Part shown: in pieces, positions 1 to 11,765 of the stretch | Layout of the letters: every line of letters begins with the position of its first letter | Position numbering within the stretch: position 1 is the stretch's first letter | Assembly (NCBI GenBank): GCA_035771175.1 | Contig: CM069597.1 | Location: 47,313,991 to 47,377,990 of the forward strand | Origin: Paratinospora sagittata | Lineage: Eukaryota; Streptophyta; Magnoliopsida; Ranunculales; Menispermaceae | Reading direction: 5' to 3' | DNA length: 64,000 nt | The notes under the pieces: model-generated | The model's database searches: none | Seen by the model: only the letters and a program-made list of their open reading frames with translations | What the model was told of the DNA's origin: nothing | Program-made: the position numbers and the translations under genes

Positions 1-54
1 CTCCCCCCATAAAATCAAAATTTCCATCCTTTTAGTCTGCTGAATTATCAAGGA

Positions 55-3000
55 TCAAGGCGGTCTAAAAGTATTTTTAGGAGCACTTATCCAAGGACTT
101 CCAGCCACTGCAAACCGCCACAATGCGCTTACATGCTCGGGAGAAGCATATTCAATGCCAACTCTTGGAGCAACAACAATGTTTTCTGGCTCAGGCCCGT
201 CGAGGATTTCTAAACCGCCTGGTATTACAAGCATTTGTTCATTTATATCAGACCAGATGCTGAAAATTTTAAGTAACTTAGGTTCAGATGGAACTTACCT
301 GGAATGTAAAGAGGATGATTTGACCACTCTGTTGTGATTCCAAGAGCTTGACCAACCTAACAAACAATAAACAAGTTGGAGGGATCACATTGATCAATGG
401 TGAGAAGTTTTGCTTCAAAGGGTCAAGTGAAAGTTATATAATCAGCTGTGTCTATTACCAAATCATGTTTCAGTGAGTATGCCATAAGACTTTAGGATGC
501 GAAATGAATATCATATAAGAAAGCCAAATAAAAAAACAAATAACACAATGTATTTCAGCTCAAGTACATAAAAGATGTTGCTGGGAGCAACAATGAGGTA
601 TGTGTGCTAACAAATGAAAGGCCTATATGTACCTAACTTTCTCTTGATCAGAGAAATGGATTCTTAACTTTGTTTAACTGTGAGAAATGCTTTTAAAAAA
701 TTTGGAAGTACCATATGCCAGAAACTACATGAGAAACATTGACCTTCCAGAAACAAACAACAAAATCTTTCACAACCCAGCGGTAGCACCAGTTTGGGAA
801 AAAAACAAGGAAATTGGGTTCTGGGTATGGCTTTATGAGACAACCAAGCACTGCACCACAAAAAGGGCAAGATAAAGGCCAAAATCTACAATTGCGGTGC
901 TCATGAGGAAAGATGTAAGTGCCCACAATCTAAAAGTAATTATGAATCTATATAGAGTCAAAACGATATAACAAGATTCATCAGACATTAATAATATTAA
1001 AAATGGTTTATGTTGTAGAATTATTCAGTTCAACGAAAGAAAAAGTCCCCAACATGCACTCAGAGATTTGTGGCACCAATTTCATTCTTTATTGTTCTAA
1101 TCTTATGGAATTGAAAGTATAATTGGAAATACAGTTATTAACATCACTTGTAATTATCATTTCCAAGGATTTATGACACATGTCACGTACAGTTAAGCAA
1201 CTAGAAACTATTTGATCTTCTTATGGGTAAACCATAATTTTGGTTTGCACTTTCTATGTTGGAAAATGATGTTTAATACCACCATCCAAGTCTTTTCTGT
1301 TAGAATAATAAAAGACACAAAGATATAACGTGGTTCGGCTCTATGGCCTACATCCACGGGAGAAGGGAAAAGATATTTATTCTTGTGTGATGTCTTTAAT
1401 GGAGGGACTCCATATATATAAACATACAGGGCTATGTACTTATAGCTACATTTACAATTTTAGTAACTGCTATATTCCTTAAAGGAAATAAATCCTTAAG
1501 GAAATAATTCTGTACAGGAAACAAATCTATAAAGGAAATAAATTTGTATAGGAAACAAATCTCGACAATAGGAAACAAATCTCAACACTCCCCCTCAAGC
1601 TGGTGAATAAAGGTTTACCATTCCCAGCTTGGACACATTTGCTTGAAATGCAGTATGATTTAACCCTTTAGTGAGCATATCGGCGAGCTGATTATTGGTA
1701 GACACATATGGAGTACAGATCAACCCACTATAAAGCTTCTCTTTAATAAAATTTCTATCAATCTCTATATGCTTGGTTTGATCATGTTTAACTGGGTTAT
1801 GGGCAATGCTAATTGCAGATTTATTGTCACAATAGAGTCTCATAGGGCCATCCCAGTGTATCTTCAAATCTGTCAAAATTATTTGCAACCATAATAGCTC
1901 ACAAACCCCTTGTGCCATTGCTCGGAATTCTGCTTCAGCACTAGATCTGGCCACTACATTCTGTTTTTTACTTCGCCATGCCATCAAATTCCCACCAAGA
2001 AACGTACAATATCCAGTAGTTGATCTTCTGTCAACTACTGAATCAGTATATGCTTCAAGAACCATTCCTGTGTGTCGTTTAAATAAGATACCCTGTCCTG
2101 GAGTCCCTTTATGATACTATAGAACACGATTAGCCGCTTGCAAATGAATATATTTAGGATTGTGCATGAACTGACTTATTACACTCACTGCATATGCAAT
2201 ATCAGGTCTTGTGTGAGAGAGATAGATGAGTCTTCCTACTAGTCTTTGATACATCTCTTTATTAACAGTCAGCGCTTCTTCAGCTTCTCCAAGCTTGTGA
2301 TTAAGATCAATAGGAGTATTCATTGGTTTGCATGCTAGCTTCCCTGTTTCTTTAAGAAGGTCTGTAATGTACTTCTGTTGAGAGATAAAGATTCCATGTT
2401 TAGAGTGTGCCACTTCAATCCCTAGGAAGTATTTCAATCTCCCTAATTCCTTGATCTCAAATTCCTCGATCTCAAATTCCTCGGTCAAACACCGCTTCAA
2501 ATTTTGTCTCTCGTTCTCATTGTTTCCTGTCATGATGATGTCATCAACATACACTAATAGAGCTGTAACTCCCCCTGAAGTCGAGTGCTTAATAAACAGA
2601 GTGTGATCTCCTTGGCTTTGTTTATATCTCATACTTGTCATTACTTTGGCAAACCGACCAAACCATGCCCTCGGAGATTGCTTATGTCCATACAGGGCCT
2701 TTTTTAATTTGCACACTTTATCTGTGGTGCCAAATCCTGGAGGCACTTCCATATAGATTTCTTCCTCTAAATCCCCATGTAAAAATGCGTTTTTTACATC
2801 AAATTGTTGCATATCCCAGTCATAATTAGTTGCCAATGACAAAAGAAGTCTAGTAGTATTCATTTTTGCAACTGGAGCAAATGTCTCTTGATAGTCCACA
2901 CCATATGTCTGAGTATATCCTTTGGCTACCAATCTTGCCTTGTAGCGCTCTAGGGACCCATCTGCTTTGTATTTTACTGTATAAACCCATTTGCATCCAA

Positions 3001-6000
3001 CAGGCTTCTTTCCTGGAGGCAAGTCTACCAACTCCCATGTTGTATTTTTCTCCAGGGCTTCCATTTCCACATTCATAGTTTGTTTCCAATTTGTATTAGA
3101 TAAAGCCTCGGATAATGACGTAGGAGTCTGGATATTATTCAGGCTGGTAAGGAAACTCTTATGGGTTTGTGAGAACTTCTCAAAGGATACAACATGAGAT
3201 AATGGATACAAGGGATGTTTAGTGCATTCCCTTGTTCCCTTTCTAATGGCAATGGGAAGGTCATTGTCAGGTTCAGAGGCTAAAAGATCATTGTTAGTTT
3301 CAGGAACTAATGAAATATGTAAGGAGGGTTCAGGGTTTGTTACCTCATTCTCAGGGATTGGTTCAGATTCTTGAGCTTGCATCGGTTCAGGAGCTGCGGC
3401 TTTATTCCTTGAGTACATTTGTCCAGTCATCCGATCCTTAGGTTCGTCATTGGGTACAGGGGGTGTGGTTTGTTGGAGAGTAAAGGGGTCAAAAAGGTCA
3501 AAAGGGTTATCAAGGAAGTTCCGATCCTTATCTTTCATGATGACATTCTCCCCCGGAAGAGAAGGAGCGGTAAAATAGGGCTCAGGTTCATAGAAAGTGA
3601 CATCGGCTGAGACAAAGAATTTCTTTGATGGCGGATGATAGCATTTATATCCTTTTTGAGTGGAAGAGTATCCGACAAAAACATACTTAAGAGCTCTAGG
3701 GTCCAACTTTCCCCTGTTGGGTTGGTGAACATGGACAAATGAAACACACCCGAATATTTTAGGTATAAGATTATTGGAGATTTTAAGCTTAGGATAAAAT
3801 TGACGTAGCTTTTCCATAGGACTTTGGAAATCAAGGGTCCGGGATGGTAAACGGTTAATAAGATGTGTTGCAGTAAGGACAACTTCCCCCCAATAGGACT
3901 TAGGCATATTATGCTGAAATAAAAAGGCTCGGGTTGTATCAAGTAGGTGACCGTTTTTTCTTTCAGCAACTCCATTTTGTTGTGGAGTGTGAACACAGGA
4001 TGATTCATGAATGATCCCCTCGGTTTGGAAGTAATTGGTCAATGTTTGATTAAAATAGTCTCGAGCATTGTCAGATCGAAATCTCTTGATTTTAGAACCA
4101 AACTGGGTGTGTATCAGGTTATGGAAGGTAGGGAGAATAAAGCTCACATCGGATTTTTGTTTTAATAAGAATATCCACGAGACTCAAGTACAATCATCAA
4201 TGAAGGACACAAACCATCGCGCTCCAGAAACATTAGGGATTGGAGAGGGACCCCAAATATCACTATGAATGAGATCAAAAGGATCTGAACTTCTGTCATT
4301 GCTAAGTGGAAAAGATATATGTTTGTGTTTCGCAAGTTCACACACTTCACAATGAAAATCTTCAACATTCAGAGATTTAAACAAAAAAGGAAACATGATT
4401 TTAAGAGATCAAAAAGAAGGATGGCCAAGGCGGCGATGATGGAGCCATAGCTTTTCTTTATTGGAAAGTTTGTGCGCAGAGAGAAATGAAGTGGTACTCT
4501 TGATAGGATGTACTGGTGTCTCAAGGTAATACAACCCGTCCTGTTCCTTAGCATGTCCAATCATCGTCCCCAAGTCCTGGTCCTGAAATGCACAATAAGT
4601 AGGGAAGAATGTCACATTACAACTCAGAGCATGGGTCAATTTTTTAATAGAGATAAGATTGGTAGATAGTTTAGGAACATGAAGAACATTTCTGAGTGTA
4701 AGGGTGGGGCTGATGTGAACATCACCTATACCAGCAACTGTGGTTAATGATCCATCAGCTGTGGCTATTTTCTGACTACTAGGACATGGGTTGTAGGTAT
4801 GAAATATATTGGGAGAATTGGTCATGTGATCAGTAGCACCAGAATCTATAACCCAAGAGTTAGCAAAAGATTTATCCGAGACGTTAAATCCAATAGAAAT
4901 AGGAAAATTACCTGAATTGGTCATGTGAGACGAAGGAAGACGATGAACAGTGAGACGAAAACAGTTGCAGACGCGATTAGCAGCAACAGTTGCAGACGAA
5001 AACAGTTGCAGATCGAAAAAGGAAGACGATGAATAGTGAGACAATGAACAGTGAACGATGAACAGCAACAGTTCCAGACGAAAACAGTTGCAGATCGAAA
5101 AAGGAAGACGATGAACAGTGAGACGATGAACAGTGCAGGCGTGATTTGCGTTGCAGATGAAAACAGTTGCAGATCGACGAAAAGGAAGACGAAGAACAGT
5201 GTCTCAGAAACACAGCGGCGGCAGCGGAGATGCAACGAGCAGCAGCAACGGTGATGCAGATGGACGATTCCGGCAGCGACGGCGATGAAGGCCACCCAAG
5301 AGGATTCCGGCGATGAAGGCCGACAATGATGATTCCGGCGATGAAGGCCGAAACAGATTTCCCAGTAATAAAAACTAGGGCTCTGATACCATGTTAGAAT
5401 AATAAAAGACACAAAGATATAATGTGGTTCGGCTTTATGGCCTACATCCACGGGAGAAGGGAAAAGATATTTATTCTTGTGTGATGTCTTAATGGAGGGA
5501 CTCCATATATATAGACATACAGGGCTATGTACTTATAGTTACATTTACAATTTTAGTAACTGCTATATTCCTTAAAGGAAATAAATCCTTAAGGAAATAA
5601 TTCTGTACAGGAAACAAATCTATACAGGAAATAAATTTGTATAGGAAACAAATCTCGACAATAGGAAACAAATCTCAACATTTTCCAAGAGTTAAAAAAG
5701 ACCACATATCAACATTTGATTATTGTTTGTATCTTCAGCGCATTTGAAATATAAATGCTCGTTAGTTTGCTATTTTCTTGCAGTTCCTCTCCTAAAGGAT
5801 TTCAATGGTCCACAAATATAAAGAAATAGCATGTCTGAAAAAAAATTTCAGAGAGACATATGATTAGATCATGGCTCTTTTCACCAATGATCTTTTACTT
5901 GATGGATGAAGCATGGCATCTAAGATCGTAAACACCATCAGCCAAGCATTGGTAAAAAGCTCTTCCAACACACACACACACCAAAAAAAAAGAAAAACAA

Positions 6001-7343
6001 AGAATAAGCAAAATGACAGGAACAGACCTTCCCAGGTCCTGTAAGTAGAACAGGTTTCTCAGTCTTCTGACCACGGCGTTGCTGAATGGTCTCCAAGCCT
6101 GTGATTTCACATGATAAAAAGCTCTCAGAAAACTTTCAGATTTCCTAATGCATTCTTTGTTTTTGCAATGACTACAAATATTTAATCAAGTGGAATAGGT
6201 AAAAAGGAAAGATCTTCCAATTCCCGAATTACAAACTAATTAGTAAGGGGTGTCTAACATGGAGTATGGACATGGCAAGATCCAATTAAGTCTATTCAGT
6301 TATTGAAGACATTTTACTTGTCCAAGTGAGGGATACATGCTAATTATCATTCGGGATGATTAAACAGTTATATCATACATGTAGATTTCGTTAACTTAAT
6401 TAAACCTCTTGAGTTTAGCACTTTCCTATCCACCTTTGATGCCAATGCGAACAACTAAATCCAATGTAATTTGCAACTAGAGCAATAAAGCGATAACCCA
6501 CAAAGATAATACTGAACCATCCAATGGCATCACAAATAGTGCAAAAACTTCAACTTGCACATCAAATTAAAGCTAGACTCACAGAAAACATATGCAATAA
6601 AAGTCAATTTTGCCTCTTTTTTGATGGGTTTAGTAATTAAAACCCTAAAGTTAAGATAACATTACCTGAAACAGGAGCACAAGAACGTATTAACACAGCA
6701 GCCCCAACTCCTTCCTTATCCGCCACAACATTAAGCATCATATGAAGCCCATAACACAAATAAACATACGCATGCCCGCCTACCCCAAACTATTAGGTCA
6801 AAAAAACACATTTCGATCAAAATTCCTGAATCACAATATAATTTCTAACCCTAAAAATTGGGGATTAGGCTTACAACAGGAGCTGTTCTCGCCGTAATCC
6901 CAAATCGACCATGACACGCTGTATCATCCGGCCTATACGCTTCCACCTGTTACATTCCTCAACCAATCAATCAAAATTAGAGTTCTTGATTGAAAAACGA
7001 AACAACACAACCAAAAAAAAAAGAGAAATTTGATTAAAATTTGTGCTTTCTAAACCTCTGTAATTTGAAGAACAACGTCGTCGCGGCGTAGAAGCTTGCC
7101 GAGAAGACGGGGCGCGAGATCTAGAGCGTCGATTTGGAAGAAATCGCGCGGCAAGATCGTCGGTTCGACGAAGGGAACCGACGGTGGAGACTTGAGAATC
7201 GGAGGATTGGGTTTGGTTCTGATGATTTTGGGGAATTTGGAACGTGAATTGCTAGTTGTGGGGCTTCGATCGTCTTCGTTGACGGTTGGTTTGACAGTTA
7301 TTTTCGGTTTTATTGACCGTTTGAACCGTTGAGTTCTCTTCAT
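55..7343 (-). CDS. MAG: DNA-3-methyladenine glycosylase (MPG/AAG type), six exons
   Basis: Base-excision-repair enzyme that removes alkylated purines such as 3-methyladenine in the nucleus. Minus-strand coding exons by splice signals and phase: 7343-7056, 6946-6875, 6789-6666, 6098-6028, 356-299, 218-55 (stop TGA at 57-55). All junctions are GT-AG and in phase, giving 258 aa, close to the plant family length (about 254). Visible hallmarks: a basic N-terminus, [16 protein letters not shown], the catalytic EAY triplet (E98-Y100; E98 matches the general base of human AAG), [13 protein letters not shown], and a C-terminal [17 protein letters not shown] block. An in-frame ATG at 7436 would add 31 residues; I prefer 7343 because it fits family length. 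Oddity: the intron between exons 4 and 5 spans 5.7 kb because a Copia element sits inside it; the coding sequence is intact. Family assignment is firm; exact start less so. Confidence 0.93.
1293..1297. repeat. Target-site duplication, left copy (TTTTC)
   Basis: Five bases immediately outside the LTR, repeated at 5681-5685 on the other flank. Five bp is the usual Copia duplication length. Confidence 0.93.
1298..1587 (-). repeat. 3' LTR of the Copia element
   Basis: 290 bp copy matching 5392-5680 almost base for base. On the minus strand it lies directly after the polypurine tract, so it is the downstream LTR of the element. Confidence 0.96.
1588..1596 (-). other. Polypurine tract of the Copia element
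   Basis: Minus-strand GAGGGGGAG sits directly upstream of the 3' LTR and just after the RNase H stop codon, as expected for the plus-strand priming site. Confidence 0.88.
1595..5068 (-). pseudogene. Copia pol polyprotein, three in-frame stops
   Basis: One reading frame runs 5068 to 1595 and is broken only by stop codons at 4409-4411 (after the GAG-pre-integrase LGHPSF segment), 4184-4186 (after the integrase DDCT motif; arginine is usual there, consistent with CGA to TGA) and 2117-2119 (between reverse transcriptase and RNase H). No frameshift is seen. Domains in order: aspartic protease (DSGATDHM, about 4830), GAG-pre-integrase with LHHRRLGHP, integrase core ([17 protein letters not shown]), reverse transcriptase ([32 protein letters not shown]), RNase H with [14 protein letters not shown] five-residue direct duplication (EEFEI twice) sits before the KELG motif. 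The 5' limit is uncertain because gag is missing. Product predicted non-functional. Confidence 0.93.
4925..5380. repeat. GC-richer tandem-repeat leader in place of gag
   Basis: Irregular repeats of a 40-50 bp unit built from GACGATGAACAGTG and GAAAACAGTTGCAGATCG (4925-5200), followed by three copies of a CCGGCGATGAAGGCC unit (about 5278-5350). This fills the space where gag is expected; no gag fold or CX2CX4HX4C zinc knuckle is seen in any frame. Confidence 0.8.
5381..5391 (-). other. Primer-binding site of the Copia element
   Basis: Minus-strand TGGTATCAGAG starts directly at the inner LTR edge. It complements the 3' end of initiator methionine tRNA, the primer typical of plant Copia elements. 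Confidence 0.92.
5392..5680 (-). repeat. 5' LTR of the Copia element
   Basis: 289 bp; TG...CA ends. By eye it differs from the other LTR by five substitutions and one 1-bp indel (about 98% identity), which indicates a recent insertion. A TATATATA stretch in its middle third is a candidate promoter core. Confidence 0.96.
5681..5685. repeat. Target-site duplication, right copy (TTTTC)
   Basis: Matches 1293-1297 exactly and abuts the second LTR, confirming that the element inserted as a unit. Confidence 0.93.
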
Positions 7344-7392
7344 TTTAGCTGTTGAAAGCTTGATACAAGTTGAGAGAGCTTCGTGAAGCGCG

Positions 7393-7406
7393 TTATGTAC
7401 ATAACA
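7393..7406. other. Perfect 14-bp palindrome near the glycosylase start
   Basis: GTTATGTACATAAC lies 50 bp upstream of the preferred glycosylase ATG. Function unknown; recorded as a possible 5' leader or promoter symmetry element. Confidence 0.35.
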
Positions 7407-7892
7407 CACAGCAGGGTTGGCGGGAAAAAAGTTCATGGAGAGATACGAAATCCTTGGATCGTAGTAACAGTCTACTGAAGGTTAACAATAGATTAGTAGC
7501 AATGTGTTTAAGAAAATACTTGGTCCTTTATTTGTGTTAAAAATAGCATCATCATGAATGATTCAAATATTTATATTATATTTAACATAAACCTATTTGT
7601 TTTGCATTGAAAAAACATATTTGCAATAATAATTAGCATTGACACTCTTATTGTATCTCATAAAAGTAACACTTTGAAATTAATTGACCTTTTGTTTATT
7701 AATATTTTTTAGAAGACTTAATGTTAGTATTAGTCTTATGACCAACTTTATCACCATATTATACTTTCAAGGAGATATCAGGCTTATTCTTAATCCATTA
7801 ATCTTTTCTCGTCCCTTATGATGAATAAGTGATAAAAGTTAAACCTGAAATCTTTAGGTTCTAAAGTCATATTTTTACCAATTACACCACTC

Positions 7893-8482
7893 TTAACCTA
7901 ACTCAACCCAAATAATTCGAGTTAGTCAATTTTAAATCTAACCCAACCTAAACAGTTCGGATTCAGTTTGGGGTTGGGTCGGTTTGATCAGGTTGAATTT
8001 AAGTCTTATATATTGAAATATAATTTATTAATATAAAAATTTTAATTATTTATTTATCTTTTAAATTTGTTAGTAATTTTTTTCTACTGTTATTTTGTAA
8101 TGAATAGTATGTTAATATTACATATTAGTAGATAATAATAATAATTTATAACATAACAGCGCATAAATTAAAATTGTATATATTAATAATATAGTAATCA
8201 TGTGATATGTATAGATATATATTATGATATAAACTAAATTAGATAGTATTAAATAAGAATCATAAGATACATATAAATTTTTAAAAAATAACGCTTAGGG
8301 GGATATTTTAGGATTTCAACACTTATTTCAGTTCGAGTCGGTTTAATCAAATTTTTAAGAGCTCAATCCATGACCTAATCTAAACTGATCAAATTGAATA
8401 TTTTAGAACTCGTTACAACTCAAATTATATATTTAACCTAACTCAAAAATTCAGTTCAATCGGATTAATGAACACCTCTAGT
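7893..8482. repeat. Diverged interspersed repeat with CAACCC/GGTTGGG arms
   Basis: One end is rich in AACCCAACC-type words and the interior in GGTTGGGTCGG; the other end reads TTAATGAACACCTCTAG. Repeated CAACCC and GGTTCAGT-like words facing each other suggest a non-autonomous inverted-repeat transposon. A related-looking block is at 56880-57360. No clear target duplication seen. Confidence 0.4.
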
Positions 8483-8796
8483 GTTAACAAGGTCATCCTA
8501 CGTGATTTTCGTATTTTATACTTTACTTGGCCAACGGTTAAGTCAACTATCAAAGAGGGCATCCTACTTTTTTCACATAATTTATTTAATAAATTTACAT
8601 TGATTTGATAAAATTTCACGCCACAGGTGAGCGGCCTAATCCAACCGTCCTTATATATTTATGCTTAGACTCACTGTGTTTAAAGAAAGACAATTAACAA
8701 TTAATATAATCAGTACAGGTAAAATTTATATTTCTCTTCCTTAAAATAATAATATATATATAATAAAAATATAAAAACTAAGACAGATAATCTCAT

Positions 8797-9098
8797 CACG
8801 TGTGATTTATAAAGGAAGTGACGTGGATCACGAGGTGCCACACGCAACTCAAGTTCAGCCGTGGAAGGCACCGCAACGCAAGTGTCGAGAACGCCTAATT
8901 AAATTTCTGGTCAAATCAAGCCGAATGGAGATATTTCCATTTCCATATTACATGTTTTAAATAATTCTAAATTCTCTCACGTGCTCCGCCGAGTCAATAG
9001 TCAAATAATGACACCGACACGAGTCGATTGACCTCTTGAAATCACTACCGTCTATACCTTCAGATCAAATTATTTGGTGGGCTCACAACCAATACGTG
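8797..9098. promoter_or_regulatory. Cluster of ACGT-core (G-box/ABRE-like) motifs
   Basis: CACGTG at about 8797 and 8979, GACGTGG at about 8821 and ACGTGG at about 9093 fall within 300 bp. These are binding cores for bZIP and bHLH factors. The nearest downstream start is the small gene at 10055, about 1 kb away; whether they act on it is inference. Confidence 0.35.
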
Positions 9099-10054
9099 GA
9101 CACTACTCAAAATAAAAGACATCTTATCCATTGAATGTGTATACCAAACTATGTTGATACAGTCAAGCAGGTGGATAAAAATGGAAGGATAAAGTGAAGC
9201 CCTGCAACCGCAATTTCCCTTTTTAGGTTTCCATTTAATTTTATATATCCATTTTTTGGATGCAATTTAATTCAAAAAAAAGAAAAAAAGAAAGGACGAT
9301 TATGTTATAAAAAGAACATATTATTGAATAATTTTTTTCAATTTACACTAAATATAAATCAAAATTTTATTGAATAAGACTTTAATATTTAATTTTTTAT
9401 CAATTAGTTTTTTATTTTTATTTTTTTCAAATAAAGCTTATTAAATGTTTATAATAAGGGTGAGTTCATGTCAAAAAAAAAAACACTTATAAATCAATTC
9501 AATCAGTTACATGAATTTATTTTTTATATTTTATTTTATTTATGATTAAGTCAATATTTAAATTATAAAATATTAATTATTTTTATTTATTTTTATTTAT
9601 GTTATTTTAAGTTTACGTCAATAACAAAACATATATTCCTATCTTAATCTAATATCGAAAATAAGAATAGAGGCAAAGAAAAGTATTAGCTAAATTGAAA
9701 TTTCTAGATTTTTCTTTAAGAAACAAGTTTTAATTACCGTAGAAATTGACAATAAATAAATAAATAAATAATTAATTAATAGATGATAATTGATACATAA
9801 GAAGAAGGTAAGATGAAATTTCTTGATTTTGACTTGACCCCAATAGCAAAGTTTGCTATTTGCTAATGCTTGGATAAGCAATCACGAACAACGTGACATT
9901 CTAGTCAAATCGGCGACTTTCTTCTAAGCAATCACGGTATAAGAAGCCTTCCTCATCAAAATCTTCTCCATTCAATTCACAACTTTTCAACTCAGTTCAT
10001 TTACATACAATACCACAATCTCTGCAACTTGAAATTAACAATCGAAAGATGATC

Positions 10055-10348
10055 ATGGAGAATACTGGAGAGACATTGGTGAAGGTAGGGATGTTCTTGC
10101 TGGTTCAAGCTCTGGTGTACTTAATTCTTTCGAGCTCTTCAAACATCTTCTCCAAAAACGCGAAGACGATGAGATCTTCTTTAAGTTTCAAAACGGTGCG
10201 GTCTGCGAGTATTCGCCGGATCTTAGCTGCTCTCTCCGACGTGCCACCTCCGGCTGAGCTTTCTCCGTCCTCGTCGTCGTCGAATCTCAGGGGTTCTCGA
10301 TCGGCTTCGACCTCTGCCTTAGATTACTACTCGGAGGAATTAAAATAG
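10055..10348 (+). CDS. Small single-pass membrane protein, function unknown
   Basis: Single-exon frame of 97 aa from the ATG at 10055 (an in-frame ATG at 10049 would add two residues). A hydrophobic segment VGMFLLVQALVYLILSSSS near residues 9-28 is a membrane anchor or signal anchor. It is followed by a basic stretch with KTVRSASIRRILAALSD, then a Ser-rich tail ending SALDYYSEELK. This layout resembles small uncharacterised plant proteins that I recall beginning MENT-xx-LVKVG and containing an SIRR block. No enzyme motif is visible. An AT-rich leader precedes it. The codon use and compact conserved-looking blocks make it a real gene; the function is unknown. Confidence 0.75.
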   Translation: MENTGETLVKVGMFLLVQALVYLILSSSSNIFSKNAKTMRSSLSFKTVRSASIRRILAALSDVPPPAELSPSSSSSNLRGSRSASTSALDYYSEELK

Positions 10349-10589
10349 AGATTGATGAAATGTTTATTTATTGACACGTTGCCCTTATAGATATAACTTG
10401 TTTTTCTTTTTCTTTTTCTTTTTTTTTGAACAATATAGATATAAGTTGTTGAATATCATTATCAAGTAATATAGTTTTGACTTGGCCAATTGATTATAAG
10501 CTTAAATAAAAGAAGAGAACTATGTTAATTTGTTGACCACTAATAATTTTTTTTTTAAATCAAATATGACGTAAATCTACTAAATCAAA

Positions 10590-11008
10590 TTACACAAAAG
10601 GGTTTTGTTGTAACCGCAATAAGAATTTTAGACAGAATGTCGTTGTTGAACTCATTGTAGCTCAATTTAACATGGAAATGACCCTCGAAATGGAAATCCA
10701 AATTGATATATTTGAGGGTAACTATTAATTTAAAAATTAAACAATTTATAGCCCTTCTAAAGATGATGAAGTGATCAAAGATTGTAAATGTCTTTTAAGA
10801 CATTGGTTAGATTGTTCGGTCCAAGCCATCCCTAATGTAGGGAATGAAGTTATTCATAGGTTAAGGTTAAGTAAACATGTTATGTTATTTGATTTTGTTT
10901 AAGTGTAATTAAAGAAAATTTCTTCTATTATATTTGATATTGTGCTTAAGGAGACATCTCTCATTTTCTTTTCTTGAATGAAATTCTTTGTTTAAAAAAA
11001 AAAAAAAA
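10590..11008 (+). mobile_element. Possible LINE 3' end remnant with poly-A tail
   Basis: Ends in GAATGAAATTCTTTG followed by a run of about 16 A (to 11008), the typical tail of plant LINEs. Upstream, near 10840, a short frame reads VGNEVIHRLRLS, resembling the GNEVAHRLA piece of the LINE RNase H domain. Heavily decayed; assignment tentative. Confidence 0.4.
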
Positions 11009-11679
11009 ATCAAACAAGAGAAGCGTTGGCACAATAGTTTAAGTTATTCCATTGTGCTATATATATTAGATTTTAATTTAAATTTTAAGAAGATATATAA
11101 TAATAATGTAGGCAAATAAATAATGTTTAAGTTATTAAAAAATTTACTAACAATAAAGTTTCATTCCCACCAAAATCGACTAGAATGACTTAAACTATAA
11201 AGTAAAGAAAAATTCTGGTCTGGTTATATTTTTAAAACAAAGGTGGTAAGCAAAAAAATTACAAGTGGGCATCGACATATTAAACTAATCGAAGGCCATT
11301 GTACTTAATTGAAAAAAAATCTATGAATCCAACTGAATCTATTCTTAATATTAAAATCTATGATCATAGAGTGTACTTAAAGAATTGTATCATCAATTTT
11401 TTTTTTATTATTAAAAAAAATAAGTATACAGAAGGGGTTAAACCTAAATCTAAATAGAGCGCACGCACGTGAGATGTTTATCTCACTAAATACGACTAAC
11501 ACGACTTAAACTATAATTTTTTATTAGAATATTGTGGTAGTTGAACCAGCTTAGTCCACCTTTAGGAGTGCATCATCAACTTTTTAACAATATAATGTAC
11601 TTATTATCATTCAGGTTTAACCAATTAAGTGAAGCTTAATTTTGTAAATCCAAAAAAAGAGAGTTAAAGTAACGCTTAA

Positions 11680-11765
11680 TTAAGACACTTTTTAAATATA
11701 TTTTATTAATATTATCTTTAAAAATCGTTAAACTACTTTAAATCACGTATTAATATGTAATTCAA
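11680..11765. repeat. Diverged repeat, copy A (pair with about 50365-50450)
   Basis: Shares an ordered series of words with 50365-50450: a CACTTTTT start, a TTATC core, GTTA near the middle, TTTAAATCACG / TTGAATCACG and TTAAT-ATG/CATG-ATTC at the end. Likely remains of a short transposon; no ends resolved. Confidence 0.35.

Larger units (their letters stand above)
1298..5680 (-). mobile_element. Ty1/Copia LTR retrotransposon, gag-less, inserted in a gene intron
   Basis: Complete LTR-to-LTR insertion read on the minus strand. The two LTRs (1298-1587 and 5392-5680) begin TGTTAG and end CTCAACA, and the element is flanked by a perfect 5-bp duplication TTTTC (1293-1297 and 5681-5685). A primer-binding site matching the initiator-Met tRNA end abuts the 5' LTR, and a purine tract abuts the 3' LTR. 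Pol order protease, integrase, reverse transcriptase, RNase H is diagnostic of Copia. The interval between PBS and protease is only about 0.5 kb of tandem repeats, so no gag or zinc-knuckle coding is present; together with three pol stop codons this makes the copy non-autonomous. Confidence 0.97.
357..6027 (-). other. Expanded intron 4 of the glycosylase gene
   Basis: Intron between the glycosylase exon ending at 6028 and the one starting at 356. Without the inserted Copia element and one target-site copy it would be about 1.3 kb. Bases 357-1292 and 5686-6027 hold ordinary AT-rich intron sequence with no other gene that I can support. Confidence 0.85.
7437..10048. other. Intergenic interval, AT-rich, with one repeat and an ACGT-core cluster
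   Basis: No protein gene supported. It contains a diverged repeat (about 7893-8482, listed separately), a run of ACGT-core motifs (8797-9098) and long A/T-rich tracts. The last 100 bp before 10049 have the look of a 5' leader for the small gene that follows. Confidence 0.6.

Noticed and set aside
4921..5451. Long frames with repeated [12 protein letters not shown]
   Set aside because: These are translations of the tandem repeats in the Copia leader, not gag.
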